DNA of 64,000 nucleotides from Bacteroidetes bacterium UBA7662 (GCA_002483345.1 DLHS01000016.1:155224-219223), one strand, 5' to 3'; shown: positions 1-9,488, numbered from the stretch's first letter. The notes: generated by a model from the sequence alone, not told the origin. Translations and numbers: made by a program.

Positions 1-697
1 TTATTGACAGATAAAGTTTAAATGTCCGGTCACCTTGTGCCGTATCAACCCGATAAATAAGATAATCGGGGTTAAACTGGTAATAACCCTCATTTTTAGC
101 GATACCATCGAGTCGTTCCCGCTCCGATTTGAACTGATTGAGGTCATATCTCCTGCCGGGTTTTAAGCGGCTGTCGCTGACACCGGAACGCATAATGGCA
201 CCCAGCACGCTGCTGTCGCCGAGGTATTGATATGATTTCAGGCGGTAGGGCTGTTCCAGGTGCACCTGATAGGTTACATACAATCTGTTGCGTTTTTCTT
301 CCGAGGTTACCGTTACCTGATGGTGGTAAAAACCTTTGTTTTCGAGTCGGTTACTGAGCAATGCCATGGTGCGGTCTGATTTCAGCTCGCTGGCATAGAC
401 AGGTTTTTCTCCAAATTTCTGATTCAGATAACGTCCTGCCTTACGTGTTTTGGGTCGCTGTGCCCTGTAATACAGCCACAAAGGAATTCTTTGTCCGAAA
501 AGACGGGAATTGGGTGCAGGTCGTAACAAATCTTCCAATTCCACCTGCAAGGACTTGGGCTCACCAACGGCAGAATCGGCTGTAATTACCAGGGAAGAAC
601 CACCGAAAAGCTGCTCATTTTCAGGCACGAAACGTTGTACCCTGCAACTACTCAGCACCCCTGTCAAAAGCACTAAGAATACGATACAGCGCCTCAT
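1..697 (-). CDS. tamL: TamL: lipid-anchored TamA/BamA-family outer membrane protein (5' part only)
   Basis: The first 232 codons are visible; the gene runs off the left edge, so the barrel is not seen. The protein opens with a lipoprotein signal peptide ending in LSSC, with Cys18 as the predicted lipidated residue, followed by POTRA-like sequence containing 'ENKGFYHHQV' and 'NEGYYQFNPDY' repeats. In Bacteroidota, TamA homologues carry such a lipid anchor (TamL) and work with TamB in moving lipids or proteins to the outer membrane. The ATG overlaps the tamB stop in an ATGA, and a GGAGGAG stretch within the end of tamB lies just upstream, unusual in this phylum, which suggests coupled translation. 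A BamA paralogue is possible, but the tamB neighbour favours TamL. Confidence 0.82.
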   Translation of the reverse strand, partial: MRRCIVFLVLLTGVLSSCRVQRFVPENEQLFGGSSLVITADSAVGEPKSLQVELEDLLRPAPNSRLFGQRIPLWLYYRAQRPKTRKAGRYLNQKFGEKPVYASELKSDRTMALLSNRLENKGFYHHQVTVTSEEKRNRLYVTYQVHLEQPYRLKSYQYLGDSSVLGAIMRSGVSDSRLKPGRRYDLNQFKSERERLDGIAKNEGYYQFNPDYLIYRVDTAQGDRTFKLYLSI

Positions 698-3600
698 GGT
701 TTCTCCTCCTTTTTGGGTGGTTCCACGGTTTCAGGTTTTGTCTGGGGTATTTCCGGGACTTTGGCCGCAGCCTTCTTTTTAAGGAGTTCGTCAAAACCGT
801 TGAATTCCTTGTTCAGGACCAGAGACATCCCGGTAACAATCAATGGCCCCTCTGCCAGCCCCTCGGTTTGATTCCGCCGGAAACCCCGTAGCCGGTAACT
901 GCCGTCCTTGCTCAGTTTATACTCGATACTCACATCACCGATGATATCATTGCTGGCTTGCGAACTGCCCTGTACATCTACCTGCCTGCCCAATTCGACC
1001 GCCAACCGGTCGCCGAGAAAGTTCTTACGCAGATTCACATTGAGCTGTGTGCGATCCTGCGCCATTCCGGTGGTATAGTCGGTATAACTGTCGAGGTTCA
1101 TGTTCAGATCTACCCCTTTGATATACTGGGCAGAAAGATTGTTCAGCTGGCTGCTGAGCAATTGGCTTACACTCGATCTGGCCATATTCGCTGCGGCTGA
1201 ACCACCACCCGGACTTCCCGACTGCCCTTCGGGTACAAACCGGTTGAGGACCATGAGTGAAAAAACCTGCTTGTTCAGGTCGCTCTCATTCTGGTTGAGT
1301 TGCTGAATGCGGGCATACACGTTTCCATCCAGGGCATTCCGCTGTTGCTCAGGCATGTCGAGGGCAAAGGAGATGCTGGGTTTGAGCAGTTGTCCTTTGA
1401 TATTCATATACACCTCAAACGGCAGCTCCTGCCGGTAACGGGTAACCGTACTTTCATCGGCACTGCTGAGCTGAGCTGACATAAGATCGCTTGCGCTTGT
1501 TTTGATGCGATAAAGCGCCTGTAAATCCATCTGCGCATCGGTGAGATCACCGTTCCACACGATACGCCCCCCAGGTACCAGCTCAAACTTGCGTTTTACC
1601 AATTCGTACAGGCTGAGGTCGTACTGTCCGCGACTGATTTCATAGACGCCTGTCATGCTGCTACGTCCATTGGGAAAAAGGTCATAGCGTAGGTCTGCCG
1701 TACCTGCAAGGGTTAAATTATCACCTGATCTTTCGTCAATCAGCAGTTTGAGTTCACTCTCCTTATCGACTTCCAGCTGTGCTTTCAGCCTGATACCGGT
1801 GAGGCCTGTCAGTTTCTGTTCCTGCATATCTATGAGGGTATCAGTAGCAGGATCTATCCGGCTGAAAATAACCACGCCATCCCGTTCCACCACATCTATC
1901 TGTGATTCAGGAACGATAACGGTGAGTTTGCTGCCTTTATTGAGGCGGGCTTTGGCATCTATGACCGGCCTGTCCAGTGTACCACTGAGTTTCAGGTCGG
2001 CATTGATGCGCATGACGCCAAAAAACAGGGAATTATCTGCCCGGGTAGAGTTCAGCACCTGGAAATCACGGGTAGTGAGTTGCAGGTCAAGTACTGCTTC
2101 CGGCCGATCTCCGGTCAGTACCTTCCCATCTACCCGCATACGTTGTCCCTTTTCATCTGTCAGTTCAAAGGCATCTATGATCAATCCTTCTTTATTCACC
2201 CGGAGTGGTTTGCTTCCCAGGCCGAAGGCGGCATTAAAGGCTCCTACTTTTACATTGGCATCTGTAAACTGCAACTGGCCGGCATATTCAGGCTTACTAA
2301 CTGGCCCCTTCAGGCTGAGTCTGGCCGACATATTCCCTTTGGCTTCTTTCAGTGCACTGTCGCTAAGAACCACCAGTTGCTTCAGCGCAAACTTGCTCAG
2401 GTCGAGATTCAGATCGAGGTTTGCTCCTTCCTTACGCGCCTGATAATTACCAGTCATGTCCAGTTGAATGTCCGGGCCAGACAGCCCTGCGTTAAGTTTA
2501 TAATTGTTTCCTTCAGTGGATGCGGCATCCAGGGTAAGTTTTCCCATCAACTGGCCAAGGAGCCGAAGGCTATCAATTTCCAGGTCGGATACCAGTGTCG
2601 TGCGGTCGCCCGACCCGGTCAGGGCCAGGGAGCCATTTAATTCACCTTCGGCCAGCAAGGTATCTGCCTGTAACAGGCTGGTGAATGCAGATAGCGGGAA
2701 ATGGTTAAAACTGAGTCGCTGTTGATTATCTGCCGACGACAGGGTTAGCATCCGTTCCCCTTGCCGGATGCTGAAATTTTCAAAGGCAGGTTTATCTCCC
2801 AGGCTGACCCGGTTGCCTGATTGTGCTTTCCAGGCTTCCCGGTTGAGCAGGAGGCTGTCTTCCACCAGACTGAAATAACGGTTGCCGGTTTGCCAGCCGC
2901 CTTCGGCCTGCACCCTGAATACTGCTTCTTTTTTGGCATCCTTAACCGTGAAACCAGCCAGCAGGAGTGAGTCTGCCAGGCGCACTTGCAGGCGGGTTTC
3001 ATGAATATCTATTTTTCCCTGCTCCATGCGATCGAATCCGGCAAGCAGTTGGAGGCCTGCATCTCCTCTGAAATCCACAAAAAGATTGCGGACTGCCGTT
3101 CCGTCGTAGCTGACATTTTTGATGCGGGCGCTCAAATCGAGTTTATTCGATTCCTGATCGAAGTAAAAGCTGACTTTACCTGAATCAAGCTCCTGCAATC
3201 CCGGTATCAGCACTTCCTTCAACAACCTGGATTCAGGTATTTCAAAAGCACCACTGGCGCGTATGTCGGTTCTGCTGCTGTCGGTGACACCGGTACTGTC
3301 GAGCTTCCATTGAGATCGCAATTCGGTGGTTACGGCTGCCAGCAGCGCTTCGAGGCCGGTATTGGCTTCGAAATTTCCTGTGAGCACATCACTTTCCAGT
3401 TGCAACGCGCTTTTTGCAGGTGATCCCGCGGCTTTCAGCTCGAATTTCTGAAGTGGGTAGGCGGTGGCTTCACGCATGACCAGGCCGTCGGTTATCCCGG
3501 CACTGACCTGAAAACTATCAAGCTGGCCGTTTCCTTTTACATCAAGCACAAACCTCAGCTGGTAGGGTTCCGGAGAAAATCCCAGCTTTTTCAGATCGGC

Positions 3601-5694
3601 ACGGTCAAGTTTTGCATACAGGGTATAGGCAGGCCAGAGTGTATCCAGGGTGGCGCTGGCTGTGATGGCAAGGCCGAGTGCTGTATCCTCATGGGTAATA
3701 TCTGCGTTCCAGAGGCCTGATGCTCCACCTCCGGCTATTACAAGGTTTTTGTAATCGTACCCCTGATATTGTAACTGATTAAAATCAATTTTAGCAGTGG
3801 CAGATAGGGTTTTGGGATCAAATCCCTGTCCGTTAAGTTCGGCATGCCAGCCTGCTTTACCCAGCAGACTATCCTGTATCCAGCGACCTACGGGCAAGGA
3901 GGCTGCATCGAGCTGCAGACTGTAAACCGGCATTTCCTGACGGAGTCCCTGCAAATCTGCCTCTGCCAGCAGGGTTCCCCCATCAGCCAACAAACGCATT
4001 TGCAGCTGAACAGCATCCTGGCTTGCACTGGCAGAGGCCTGCAGATCGATTTGTTCCGGATATCGGAAACCCTCTTCTTTGGCTATCAGTCCGAGGTCAC
4101 GGGCAGTACTTTGCAAAGCAAGTTCAGGCAAGACAATAGCATATTTCAGGGTGTCGGTGATATCTGTAGCTGTTCCACTGAACCTGAGCCGCGTGCCCTG
4201 TCCCCAGCGGATGTCCCAGTCGTCGAACCGGAGTAACCGCTGATTCCCGCGCACGGTACCTGCCAGCTGTACCGGATAAGGAATAAGTGGCCCGATAACC
4301 GTATCCTGCGACAGTTCTGGTTTAAAATACAGGGCATCTTCGAGTGAAAGCCGGGTCCCTTCGTTCAGTTGCAGGTACAGTTGCTGATCCATCGGGCGGT
4401 TTAAAAGGTCTGTAAAATCCTTATAACTGAGTTCTATCTCTCCCAGCAACCGGCTGTGCCGTGTATCCAGTGCCAATTTGTTAATTGATACCGTTTTTTC
4501 ATCTGCCGACAAGGCCAGAACGGCCTTTAACTGTGCGCCACTTTTTTCGTCAGCAGAAAGAGCCAGTGCGCCTATCTTCACCTGCCCGGCTTTGCCGGAA
4601 ACTGTTGTGAGCGAAAGCTGGTGCAGGTCAAACTGCAGGTCGTTGGCATTAAATACCCCCGGACTCGGTTTGCTACCTTTGTTTTTCAGTAGGATGCGGT
4701 AGTTTTTGAGCTGAATACGCGCTGCCTGATAACGCCAGACAGGCCAGTTAAAAACAAAGGGTGTTGAGGACTTGTCGTCGGTGGGTGGGGGTGGTGTTCC
4801 GGCTTCACTGAGCATACTGAAAAGCAGCCCGTCACCGTGTAAGGTGCCGAGCACAATGGCCTGATGATCGAGGTTCAAACCGGTATTTTCCAGCCTGAAA
4901 TCCTGTACGTGGGCGGTCATGGTTCTTTCACCGGGCTGTTCCAGCTCAAAGCGAATGTTTCGCAGCTTTAAAATCCCGAGCTGAAACCTGGGTAAACGGC
5001 TGGTGGTTGTATCTGTAGACTGCTCTTTACTTGGCACCAACTTTAATCTGGCAGATAAACCAACGATTTCGAGCGATTTCACCTCAAAAAACAGGCTGTC
5101 AAAATTTATTTCTTCGGGTTGAAGGGTCAGCTTTTCAAGCGAAAGCTGATAATCGTCGCCACTCAGCTTATCGGTATAATGTAGTCGCAAACGAGCAAGG
5201 TCAATGCCTGAAAAGTCCAGTTTGATACTTTCTGATGCTGTTTGTGTCGTGTCAGATACTATTTCCGCTGGTTTTCCGGCGGTGAATGCCGAAATCAGAT
5301 AGCTGAAATTGAAGGTTGAATCCTGGTTTTGAACCACATTCACCACGGCATCTTCCCATTTGAAAGGTTTCAGCACATATTTTCCCCGGATAAGTGGCAG
5401 CAAACGAATGCCGGCACTTAGTTTACCGCTGTAAAGCAGGGTATCGCCAGTACTTGTTGGCACGAACAGCCCTGTCAGCTCTGCATTCCCCCGGTAACTG
5501 AACGACAGTCCGGCCAACCGAATATCCGTACCTGTTTTTCCTGACAAATACCCGGCTGCCTGCTGTCCGAGCCAACGCTGTACTGCAGGAACACGCAAAA
5601 TGACAAGCAACAGGAATATACCGACCAGAACAGTCAGTACGCCCCAGCCTAATATGCGGCCGGTAAATCGTATCCAGGCAGGAATGGTAAACAA
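694..5694 (-). CDS. tamB: TamB-family translocation and assembly module protein (DUF490)
   Basis: 1666 aa. One N-terminal membrane anchor (about residues 8-32) is followed by a very long repetitive beta-rich region and a C-terminal DUF490/TamB domain over roughly the last 450 residues, with 'LTGTLDRPVIDAKARL'-like repeats and an ending suited to contacting an outer membrane barrel. TamB is thought to form a periplasm-spanning hydrophobic groove bridging the inner membrane and TamA/TamL. It is first in a two-gene operon with tamL (ATGA overlap). There is no ATG near the 5' end: the frame starts after an in-frame TAG with TTG at 5694, directly before the membrane anchor and 20 nt below a perfect promoter octamer. 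Length agrees with Bacteroidota TamB proteins. Confidence 0.9.
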   Translation of the reverse strand: MFTIPAWIRFTGRILGWGVLTVLVGIFLLLVILRVPAVQRWLGQQAAGYLSGKTGTDIRLAGLSFSYRGNAELTGLFVPTSTGDTLLYSGKLSAGIRLLPLIRGKYVLKPFKWEDAVVNVVQNQDSTFNFSYLISAFTAGKPAEIVSDTTQTASESIKLDFSGIDLARLRLHYTDKLSGDDYQLSLEKLTLQPEEINFDSLFFEVKSLEIVGLSARLKLVPSKEQSTDTTTSRLPRFQLGILKLRNIRFELEQPGERTMTAHVQDFRLENTGLNLDHQAIVLGTLHGDGLLFSMLSEAGTPPPPTDDKSSTPFVFNWPVWRYQAARIQLKNYRILLKNKGSKPSPGVFNANDLQFDLHQLSLTTVSGKAGQVKIGALALSADEKSGAQLKAVLALSADEKTVSINKLALDTRHSRLLGEIELSYKDFTDLLNRPMDQQLYLQLNEGTRLSLEDALYFKPELSQDTVIGPLIPYPVQLAGTVRGNQRLLRFDDWDIRWGQGTRLRFSGTATDITDTLKYAIVLPELALQSTARDLGLIAKEEGFRYPEQIDLQASASASQDAVQLQMRLLADGGTLLAEADLQGLRQEMPVYSLQLDAASLPVGRWIQDSLLGKAGWHAELNGQGFDPKTLSATAKIDFNQLQYQGYDYKNLVIAGGGASGLWNADITHEDTALGLAITASATLDTLWPAYTLYAKLDRADLKKLGFSPEPYQLRFVLDVKGNGQLDSFQVSAGITDGLVMREATAYPLQKFELKAAGSPAKSALQLESDVLTGNFEANTGLEALLAAVTTELRSQWKLDSTGVTDSSRTDIRASGAFEIPESRLLKEVLIPGLQELDSGKVSFYFDQESNKLDLSARIKNVSYDGTAVRNLFVDFRGDAGLQLLAGFDRMEQGKIDIHETRLQVRLADSLLLAGFTVKDAKKEAVFRVQAEGGWQTGNRYFSLVEDSLLLNREAWKAQSGNRVSLGDKPAFENFSIRQGERMLTLSSADNQQRLSFNHFPLSAFTSLLQADTLLAEGELNGSLALTGSGDRTTLVSDLEIDSLRLLGQLMGKLTLDAASTEGNNYKLNAGLSGPDIQLDMTGNYQARKEGANLDLNLDLSKFALKQLVVLSDSALKEAKGNMSARLSLKGPVSKPEYAGQLQFTDANVKVGAFNAAFGLGSKPLRVNKEGLIIDAFELTDEKGQRMRVDGKVLTGDRPEAVLDLQLTTRDFQVLNSTRADNSLFFGVMRINADLKLSGTLDRPVIDAKARLNKGSKLTVIVPESQIDVVERDGVVIFSRIDPATDTLIDMQEQKLTGLTGIRLKAQLEVDKESELKLLIDERSGDNLTLAGTADLRYDLFPNGRSSMTGVYEISRGQYDLSLYELVKRKFELVPGGRIVWNGDLTDAQMDLQALYRIKTSASDLMSAQLSSADESTVTRYRQELPFEVYMNIKGQLLKPSISFALDMPEQQRNALDGNVYARIQQLNQNESDLNKQVFSLMVLNRFVPEGQSGSPGGGSAAANMARSSVSQLLSSQLNNLSAQYIKGVDLNMNLDSYTDYTTGMAQDRTQLNVNLRKNFLGDRLAVELGRQVDVQGSSQASNDIIGDVSIEYKLSKDGSYRLRGFRRNQTEGLAEGPLIVTGMSLVLNKEFNGFDELLKKKAAAKVPEIPQTKPETVEPPKKEEKP

Positions 5695-5714
5695 AAATAT
5701 AAATGGCTATCTAT

Positions 5715-5722
5715 CAAAGATA
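5715..5722 (-). promoter_or_regulatory. Putative -7 promoter box for tamB-tamL
   Basis: On the minus strand this reads TATCTTTG, a perfect match to the Bacteroidota -7 consensus TAnnTTTG, ending 20 nt before the TTG start of tamB. No convincing -33 TTTG is seen at the usual spacing. Confidence 0.42.
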
Positions 5723-5801
5723 CCAGCACACCCGCCTTCTCGGAAGAGATGTTTACGGATGTGTGAAAAATACAAGAACGACGGTAAGGTGTTTCGATTG
5801 C

Positions 5802-6122
5802 CTAATTCGTTTCTCCGCGTAAACGCAGCACGGCACCATGGCTAAGTTCACTGATTCTGATCTGACAGCTCAATCGGCTTTGTTCGGTGGTATTGAAAAG
5901 GGTATCCAGCATATCCAGCTCTGCGTCAGTGGGGTCGTTGGCGTGCCCTTCGAGCAATTCTATGTGGCAGGTAGCGCAAAGTGCCATGCCACCACAGGTG
6001 GCCAGAATGGGGTAATCGCTGCCCTTTAATACTTCCATCAGACTCAATCCCATATCCGTGGGCACTTCGATGGGGGTACGCTGCCCGTCTGGCTCCTCAA
6101 CAAAAAAAGTAATGTCAGCCAT
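5802..6122 (-). CDS. [2Fe-2S] ferredoxin (adrenodoxin/plant type)
   Basis: 106 aa, the normal length. Cluster ligands are Cys43, Cys49 and Cys52 in ATCGGMALCATC plus Cys86 in LSCQI, the C-x5-C-x2-C...C pattern of vertebrate/ISC-type ferredoxins. It is a small cytoplasmic electron carrier. The start overlaps the stop of the upstream ferredoxin-NADP reductase gene by one base (TGATG), so the two are almost certainly co-translated reductase and acceptor. The final recipient of the electrons is not indicated by the neighbours. Confidence 0.9.
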   Translation of the reverse strand: MADITFFVEEPDGQRTPIEVPTDMGLSLMEVLKGSDYPILATCGGMALCATCHIELLEGHANDPTDAELDMLDTLFNTTEQSRLSCQIRISELSHGAVLRLRGETN

Positions 6123-7126
6123 CAGAACGTATGGATTCCGTTAACGGTGGTGTATTTAAAGCTGAGTTTCTGCTCGGGATACACATATCTGAAGGCACTT
6201 TGGGCCATCAGGGCTGCCTCATGGAAACCACAAAGGATAAGCTTCAGCTTACCCGGGTAGGTATTGATATCGCCGATGGCGAACACACCGGCCACATTGG
6301 TTGAATAGTCTTCCACATTCACCTGAATGGCGCTTTTGTCGAGATTTAATCCCCAGTTTTCGATAGGCCCGAGTTTCGGACTTAAACCGAACAAAGGAAT
6401 GAGGTAATCGGCGTGGTAGGTAGCGACTTCTTTCTGCTTATTGCTAACCGAAACGGCTGAGAGCTGTCCATTGCCATGCAGTTCTTCGAGCGCCGAGCTA
6501 AGCAGCAATCTGATTTTGCCTTTTTGAGCCAGTTCAAACACTTTTTCGGAAGAGTCGAGGGCGCCCCGGAAGGTTTCGTTGCGGTGCACGAGGGTGAGTT
6601 CAGCAGCGATGTCGGCCAGGTGAATAGCCCAGTCGAGCGCTGAATCACCTCCACCTGCGAGTATTACTTTTTTACCCCGGTATTTTTCGGGATCGAGTAT
6701 CATATAGCTCACCCCTTTGTGTTCGAAGTCATCGAGCCGGGCGAGTTCCGGCTTGCGGGGTTCGAAACAACCGAGTCCGCCGGCTATCACGACGACTTTC
6801 GCGGCTACTTGTGTTCCCATATTGGTGGTGACGATGAAACTTTCATCGGGCTGGCGATCGAGGCTTTCTACCCGCTCGCCCAGGGTGAAGCTGGGGTTAA
6901 AGGGGGCAATCTGCTCCATCAGCTTGTCGACGAGTTCACCAGCCAATACGCTTGGATAACCTGGTATATCGTAAATGGGTTTTTTCGGATAGATTTCGGA
7001 GAGCTGGCCGCCTACTTGTGGGAGGGCATCTATCAAATGGCATCGCATTTTGAGGAGGCCGGCTTCAAATACGGCAAACAAGCCCACGGGGCCGGCGCCA
7101 ACTATGCAGATATCTGTGCTGATCAT
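6122..7126 (-). CDS. Ferredoxin--NADP(+) reductase, thioredoxin-reductase-like type
   Basis: 334 aa from the chosen ATG at 7126. The frame extends nine codons upstream to another ATG, but the later start puts the FAD-binding GAGPVG (residues 10-15) at the usual distance from the N terminus. The second dinucleotide fold shows GGGDSALDW (about 158-166) for NADPH, and the C-terminal 'FAIGDINTYPGKLKLI' is typical of type-2 FNRs. It lacks the CxxC of thioredoxin reductase. It transfers electrons between NADPH and ferredoxin; the partner ferredoxin follows with a one-base overlap. Confidence 0.9.
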   Translation of the reverse strand: MISTDICIVGAGPVGLFAVFEAGLLKMRCHLIDALPQVGGQLSEIYPKKPIYDIPGYPSVLAGELVDKLMEQIAPFNPSFTLGERVESLDRQPDESFIVTTNMGTQVAAKVVVIAGGLGCFEPRKPELARLDDFEHKGVSYMILDPEKYRGKKVILAGGGDSALDWAIHLADIAAELTLVHRNETFRGALDSSEKVFELAQKGKIRLLLSSALEELHGNGQLSAVSVSNKQKEVATYHADYLIPLFGLSPKLGPIENWGLNLDKSAIQVNVEDYSTNVAGVFAIGDINTYPGKLKLILCGFHEAALMAQSAFRYVYPEQKLSFKYTTVNGIHTF

Positions 7127-7142
7127 TACGTTCGGATGGCTG

Positions 7143-7150
7143 CAAAAATA
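7143..7150 (-). promoter_or_regulatory. Putative -7 box for the FNR-ferredoxin operon
   Basis: Minus strand TATTTTTG, a perfect TAnnTTTG match 16 nt before the chosen ATG, supporting that start. A 7-bp inverted repeat (7155-7161 with 7170-7176) sits directly upstream and could be an operator. Confidence 0.35.
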
Positions 7151-7325
7151 CATGATTCAGACAATTTTATCTGAATATTTTGCGCTCTTTAAAGAACCAC
7201 CTCCCAGTAAGAAAGTTCGGAACTGTACGAGAATTTAACGTTTCTGATATTTCGGTTACATTTAGCCATAGCTTATCAATCCTGTGAGCTGGCTTTCTGA
7301 TAAAGAAATATCTACCAAAAACTGT

Positions 7326-7481
7326 TCAGAGACTATTCGGGTCTATTACTTTGATAACACCCTTTTCACTGATTACCAGTTTCTGGCCAAGGCGTTTTTT
7401 ATCCTCAACCAACTTCTTGGCTGAATAAATCATTGCCTCTTTTATCTTTTCAATGATTTCCTGGCCTTCTGTTTTTTCCAT
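7326..7481 (-). CDS. 51-aa ORF overlapping the zeta-like kinase gene; candidate antitoxin
   Basis: Small gene starting inside the 3' end of the zeta-like kinase gene (32-nt overlap) and continuing beyond it. The product is highly charged: a helical first half (EIIEKIKEAMIYSAKKL) followed by KLVISEKGVIKVIDP, which looks like a short beta hairpin. The overlap and charge resemble the short companion ORFs seen next to zeta-type kinases, so an antitoxin or accessory role is possible. This is inferred from position, not from recognised homology. Canonical epsilon antitoxins are longer and encoded upstream of zeta, so this would be a different arrangement. Confidence 0.5.
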   Translation of the reverse strand: MEKTEGQEIIEKIKEAMIYSAKKLVEDKKRLGQKLVISEKGVIKVIDPNSL

Positions 7482-8055
7482 GGGCAAGTGTTTTCATTTT
7501 ATTGAATAATCGTTTTTTATAGAGGGTTTGCTTAAAGCCTCGATCTAACTCTAAAATCAAGGTGTTCTCCGCTTTTGAATTGTCGAAAAGCAACAGGGCA
7601 TCCACAAGATCGAAGTAAATTTTGAACAGATTATTCAAACCTGTGTCATATCGTCGTCTTATTGTTTCGACCGGAATATGATGTCCTCCTTCTGACACTC
7701 TGATCTTTACTCTTTGAATGGCTAATTCCTTGGATTCAAGCCAGTAGTAAATCAAGGTAATAAAATAACCCTTGGCCTGTGCCCGTCGGATAGTTGTATG
7801 AAAGCTTTTTGATGCAAGGGTAGTTTCAAAGGCAAAATCATAACCATTTCCGAGAAGCTCCCCTATCCGCCTGAGCATAATTCTTCCGGCTTCAAGTGCT
7901 GCTTTTTCAGGCTGAAACGGGGAAATTCCCCTTGCAATTTCATCTGCATTTACATACTCCAGACAATTCAATGACAGAGGCAAAATATTAAAGGATGCTG
8001 TCGTTTTTCCAGCACCATTACAACCTGCAATGATATACATCCGTTTGTTGCCCAT
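7450..8055 (-). CDS. Zeta-toxin-like P-loop kinase
   Basis: 201 aa from ATG 8055; the frame could open two codons earlier at a TTG. Walker A GCNGAGKTT lies at residues 11-19, NADEI at 36-40 supplies the acidic residue expected of the catalytic base, AFETTL follows at 75-80, and the conserved segment RVSEGGHHIP..TIRRRY is present. These are features of the zeta toxin/UDP-N-acetylglucosamine kinase family, which phosphorylates a sugar nucleotide or another small substrate. Standalone homologues may act outside toxin-antitoxin systems. The gene sits with its 51-aa companion as an isolated pair with about 170 nt of non-coding sequence upstream. Confidence 0.78.
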   Translation of the reverse strand: MGNKRMYIIAGCNGAGKTTASFNILPLSLNCLEYVNADEIARGISPFQPEKAALEAGRIMLRRIGELLGNGYDFAFETTLASKSFHTTIRRAQAKGYFITLIYYWLESKELAIQRVKIRVSEGGHHIPVETIRRRYDTGLNNLFKIYFDLVDALLLFDNSKAENTLILELDRGFKQTLYKKRLFNKMKTLAHGKNRRPGNH

Positions 8056-8228
8056 AATCAAATAAACATTTTACAATTGAAAACCAGCTACACCATCGTT
8101 CAAAAAAGTTCACCAACAATTATAAACCCGGGGTTAGTATTTAGAATTTCTGAAACGTCAAAGTATTGACAAAATCCCCGTGGATACAGGTAAAAAAACT
8201 ACCATCCACCTAGTTTACTTCCAATATC

Positions 8229-8468
8229 TCAACCCAGTCTTCCGATCACGCCATACCGACCGAAGACCTGTTCCCCGTGCGGACTGTCGGGCAGTTCATC
8301 GGTGAGATCCTGGCCAGCCCAGTGTTCGTAATGTTTACCGTTGCGCCAGAGTTTACTGGTGGTTACATCGTAGATAAGACCCCGGTAGGCAATCCATATT
8401 TCAGGCCGGTCCTGGCCGTTGCGCAGGGCGAGTTGTGCGCGGCTGTAAACCGGCAGCTCTGCATTCAT
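8229..8468 (-). CDS. Cytochrome b5-like haem/steroid-binding domain protein
   Basis: 79 aa, a single domain. It matches the compact b5-like family (COG4892 type): AYRGLIYDVT, then SKLWRNGKHYEHWAGQDLT, then SPHGEQVFGRYGVIG. The histidines in GKHYEH and SPHGE are candidate haem ligands; the classical HPGG loop is absent. No signal peptide or membrane segment is seen, so it is probably cytoplasmic. The start overlaps the stop of asd (ATGA), so it should be translated from the same mRNA although no metabolic link is obvious. Its physiological partner is unknown. Confidence 0.78.
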   Translation of the reverse strand: MNAELPVYSRAQLALRNGQDRPEIWIAYRGLIYDVTTSKLWRNGKHYEHWAGQDLTDELPDSPHGEQVFGRYGVIGRLG

Positions 8469-9460
8469 GCGGGCAACAGTCCTTTGGTCAGCATATATTC
8501 TGCAATCTGCACCGCATTCGTGGCAGCACCTTTGCGCAGATTATCTGCCACCACCCACATATTCAGGGTTTTGGGATTACTTTCATCCCGCCGGAGGCGA
8601 CCAACCAGCACCTCATCCCTGCCTTCAGCATCCAGCGGCATGGGATAGGCAGCATGGGCTGTGTCATCTACCAAAACGACCCCTTCAGTAACCTGCAAAA
8701 GGCTGCGTACTTCAGTAAGTTCAAAATCGCGGGCAAATTCCACATTCACGGCCTCGCTGTGTCCACCCATGACGGGTACGCGCACGGTGGTGGCGGTGAT
8801 GCGGATGCTGTCGTCACGCATGATTTTTCTGGTCTCATTCACCATCTTCATCTCCTCTTTGGTATAACCATTGTCGAGGAATACATCGATTTGGGGGATG
8901 CAGTTCAGGTCGATGCGGTGGGCATAGGCTTTGGGGCCCTCGATACCGGCTCTTTCATCCATGAGCTGGGCCACGGCCTTTACACCGGTTCCTGTTACGC
9001 TTTGGTAGGTCGATACCACGATGCGTTTCACCTGATACGCCTCGTGCAGCTTTTTAAGCGCTACGACCATCTGAATGGTTGAACAATTGGGATTGGCGAT
9101 GATTTTATCGTCCGGACCTATGACATCGGCATTTAATTCAGGTACCACCAATACTTTGGAAGGGTCCATGCGCCAGGCGGAAGAGTTATCAATAACCACC
9201 GTTCCCACCTCCGCAAAACGGGGTGCCCATTCCAGGCTCACACTGCCGCCGGCAGAAAAAAGGGCGACATCGGGGCGGGCAGCAACGGCTTGTTCGAGGG
9301 TGATGGCAGGGTATTCCTTACCCTTGAAAGTCACCTGCTTACCGGCCGACTTTTCAGAGGCTACAGGCAGGAACTCCGTTACCGGGAAATTCCGCTCTTC
9401 CAATACCTTGCGCATGACTGCGCCCACCATACCGGTGGCACCTACGACAGCTACCTTCAT
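8465..9460 (-). CDS. asd: Aspartate-semialdehyde dehydrogenase
   Basis: 331 aa, the usual length. GATGMVG near the N terminus binds NADP, Cys126 in NPNCSTIQ is the acyl-enzyme cysteine, and GGHSEAVNVEF carries the active-site histidine. It reduces aspartyl phosphate to aspartate semialdehyde, the branch point to lysine/diaminopimelate, methionine and threonine, in the cytoplasm. It leads a two-gene unit with the b5-like protein and is divergent from the lamin-tail gene. Confidence 0.96.
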   Translation of the reverse strand: MKVAVVGATGMVGAVMRKVLEERNFPVTEFLPVASEKSAGKQVTFKGKEYPAITLEQAVAARPDVALFSAGGSVSLEWAPRFAEVGTVVIDNSSAWRMDPSKVLVVPELNADVIGPDDKIIANPNCSTIQMVVALKKLHEAYQVKRIVVSTYQSVTGTGVKAVAQLMDERAGIEGPKAYAHRIDLNCIPQIDVFLDNGYTKEEMKMVNETRKIMRDDSIRITATTVRVPVMGGHSEAVNVEFARDFELTEVRSLLQVTEGVVLVDDTAHAAYPMPLDAEGRDEVLVGRLRRDESNPKTLNMWVVADNLRKGAATNAVQIAEYMLTKGLLPA

Positions 9461-9488
9461 TTTGCGTTGTTTGCGATAAAAATCGACG

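Noticed and set aside
1748..2443. Long plus-strand open frame opposite tamB
   Set aside because: Low-complexity Ser/Arg-rich product, no family resemblance; it is the antisense shadow of tamB.
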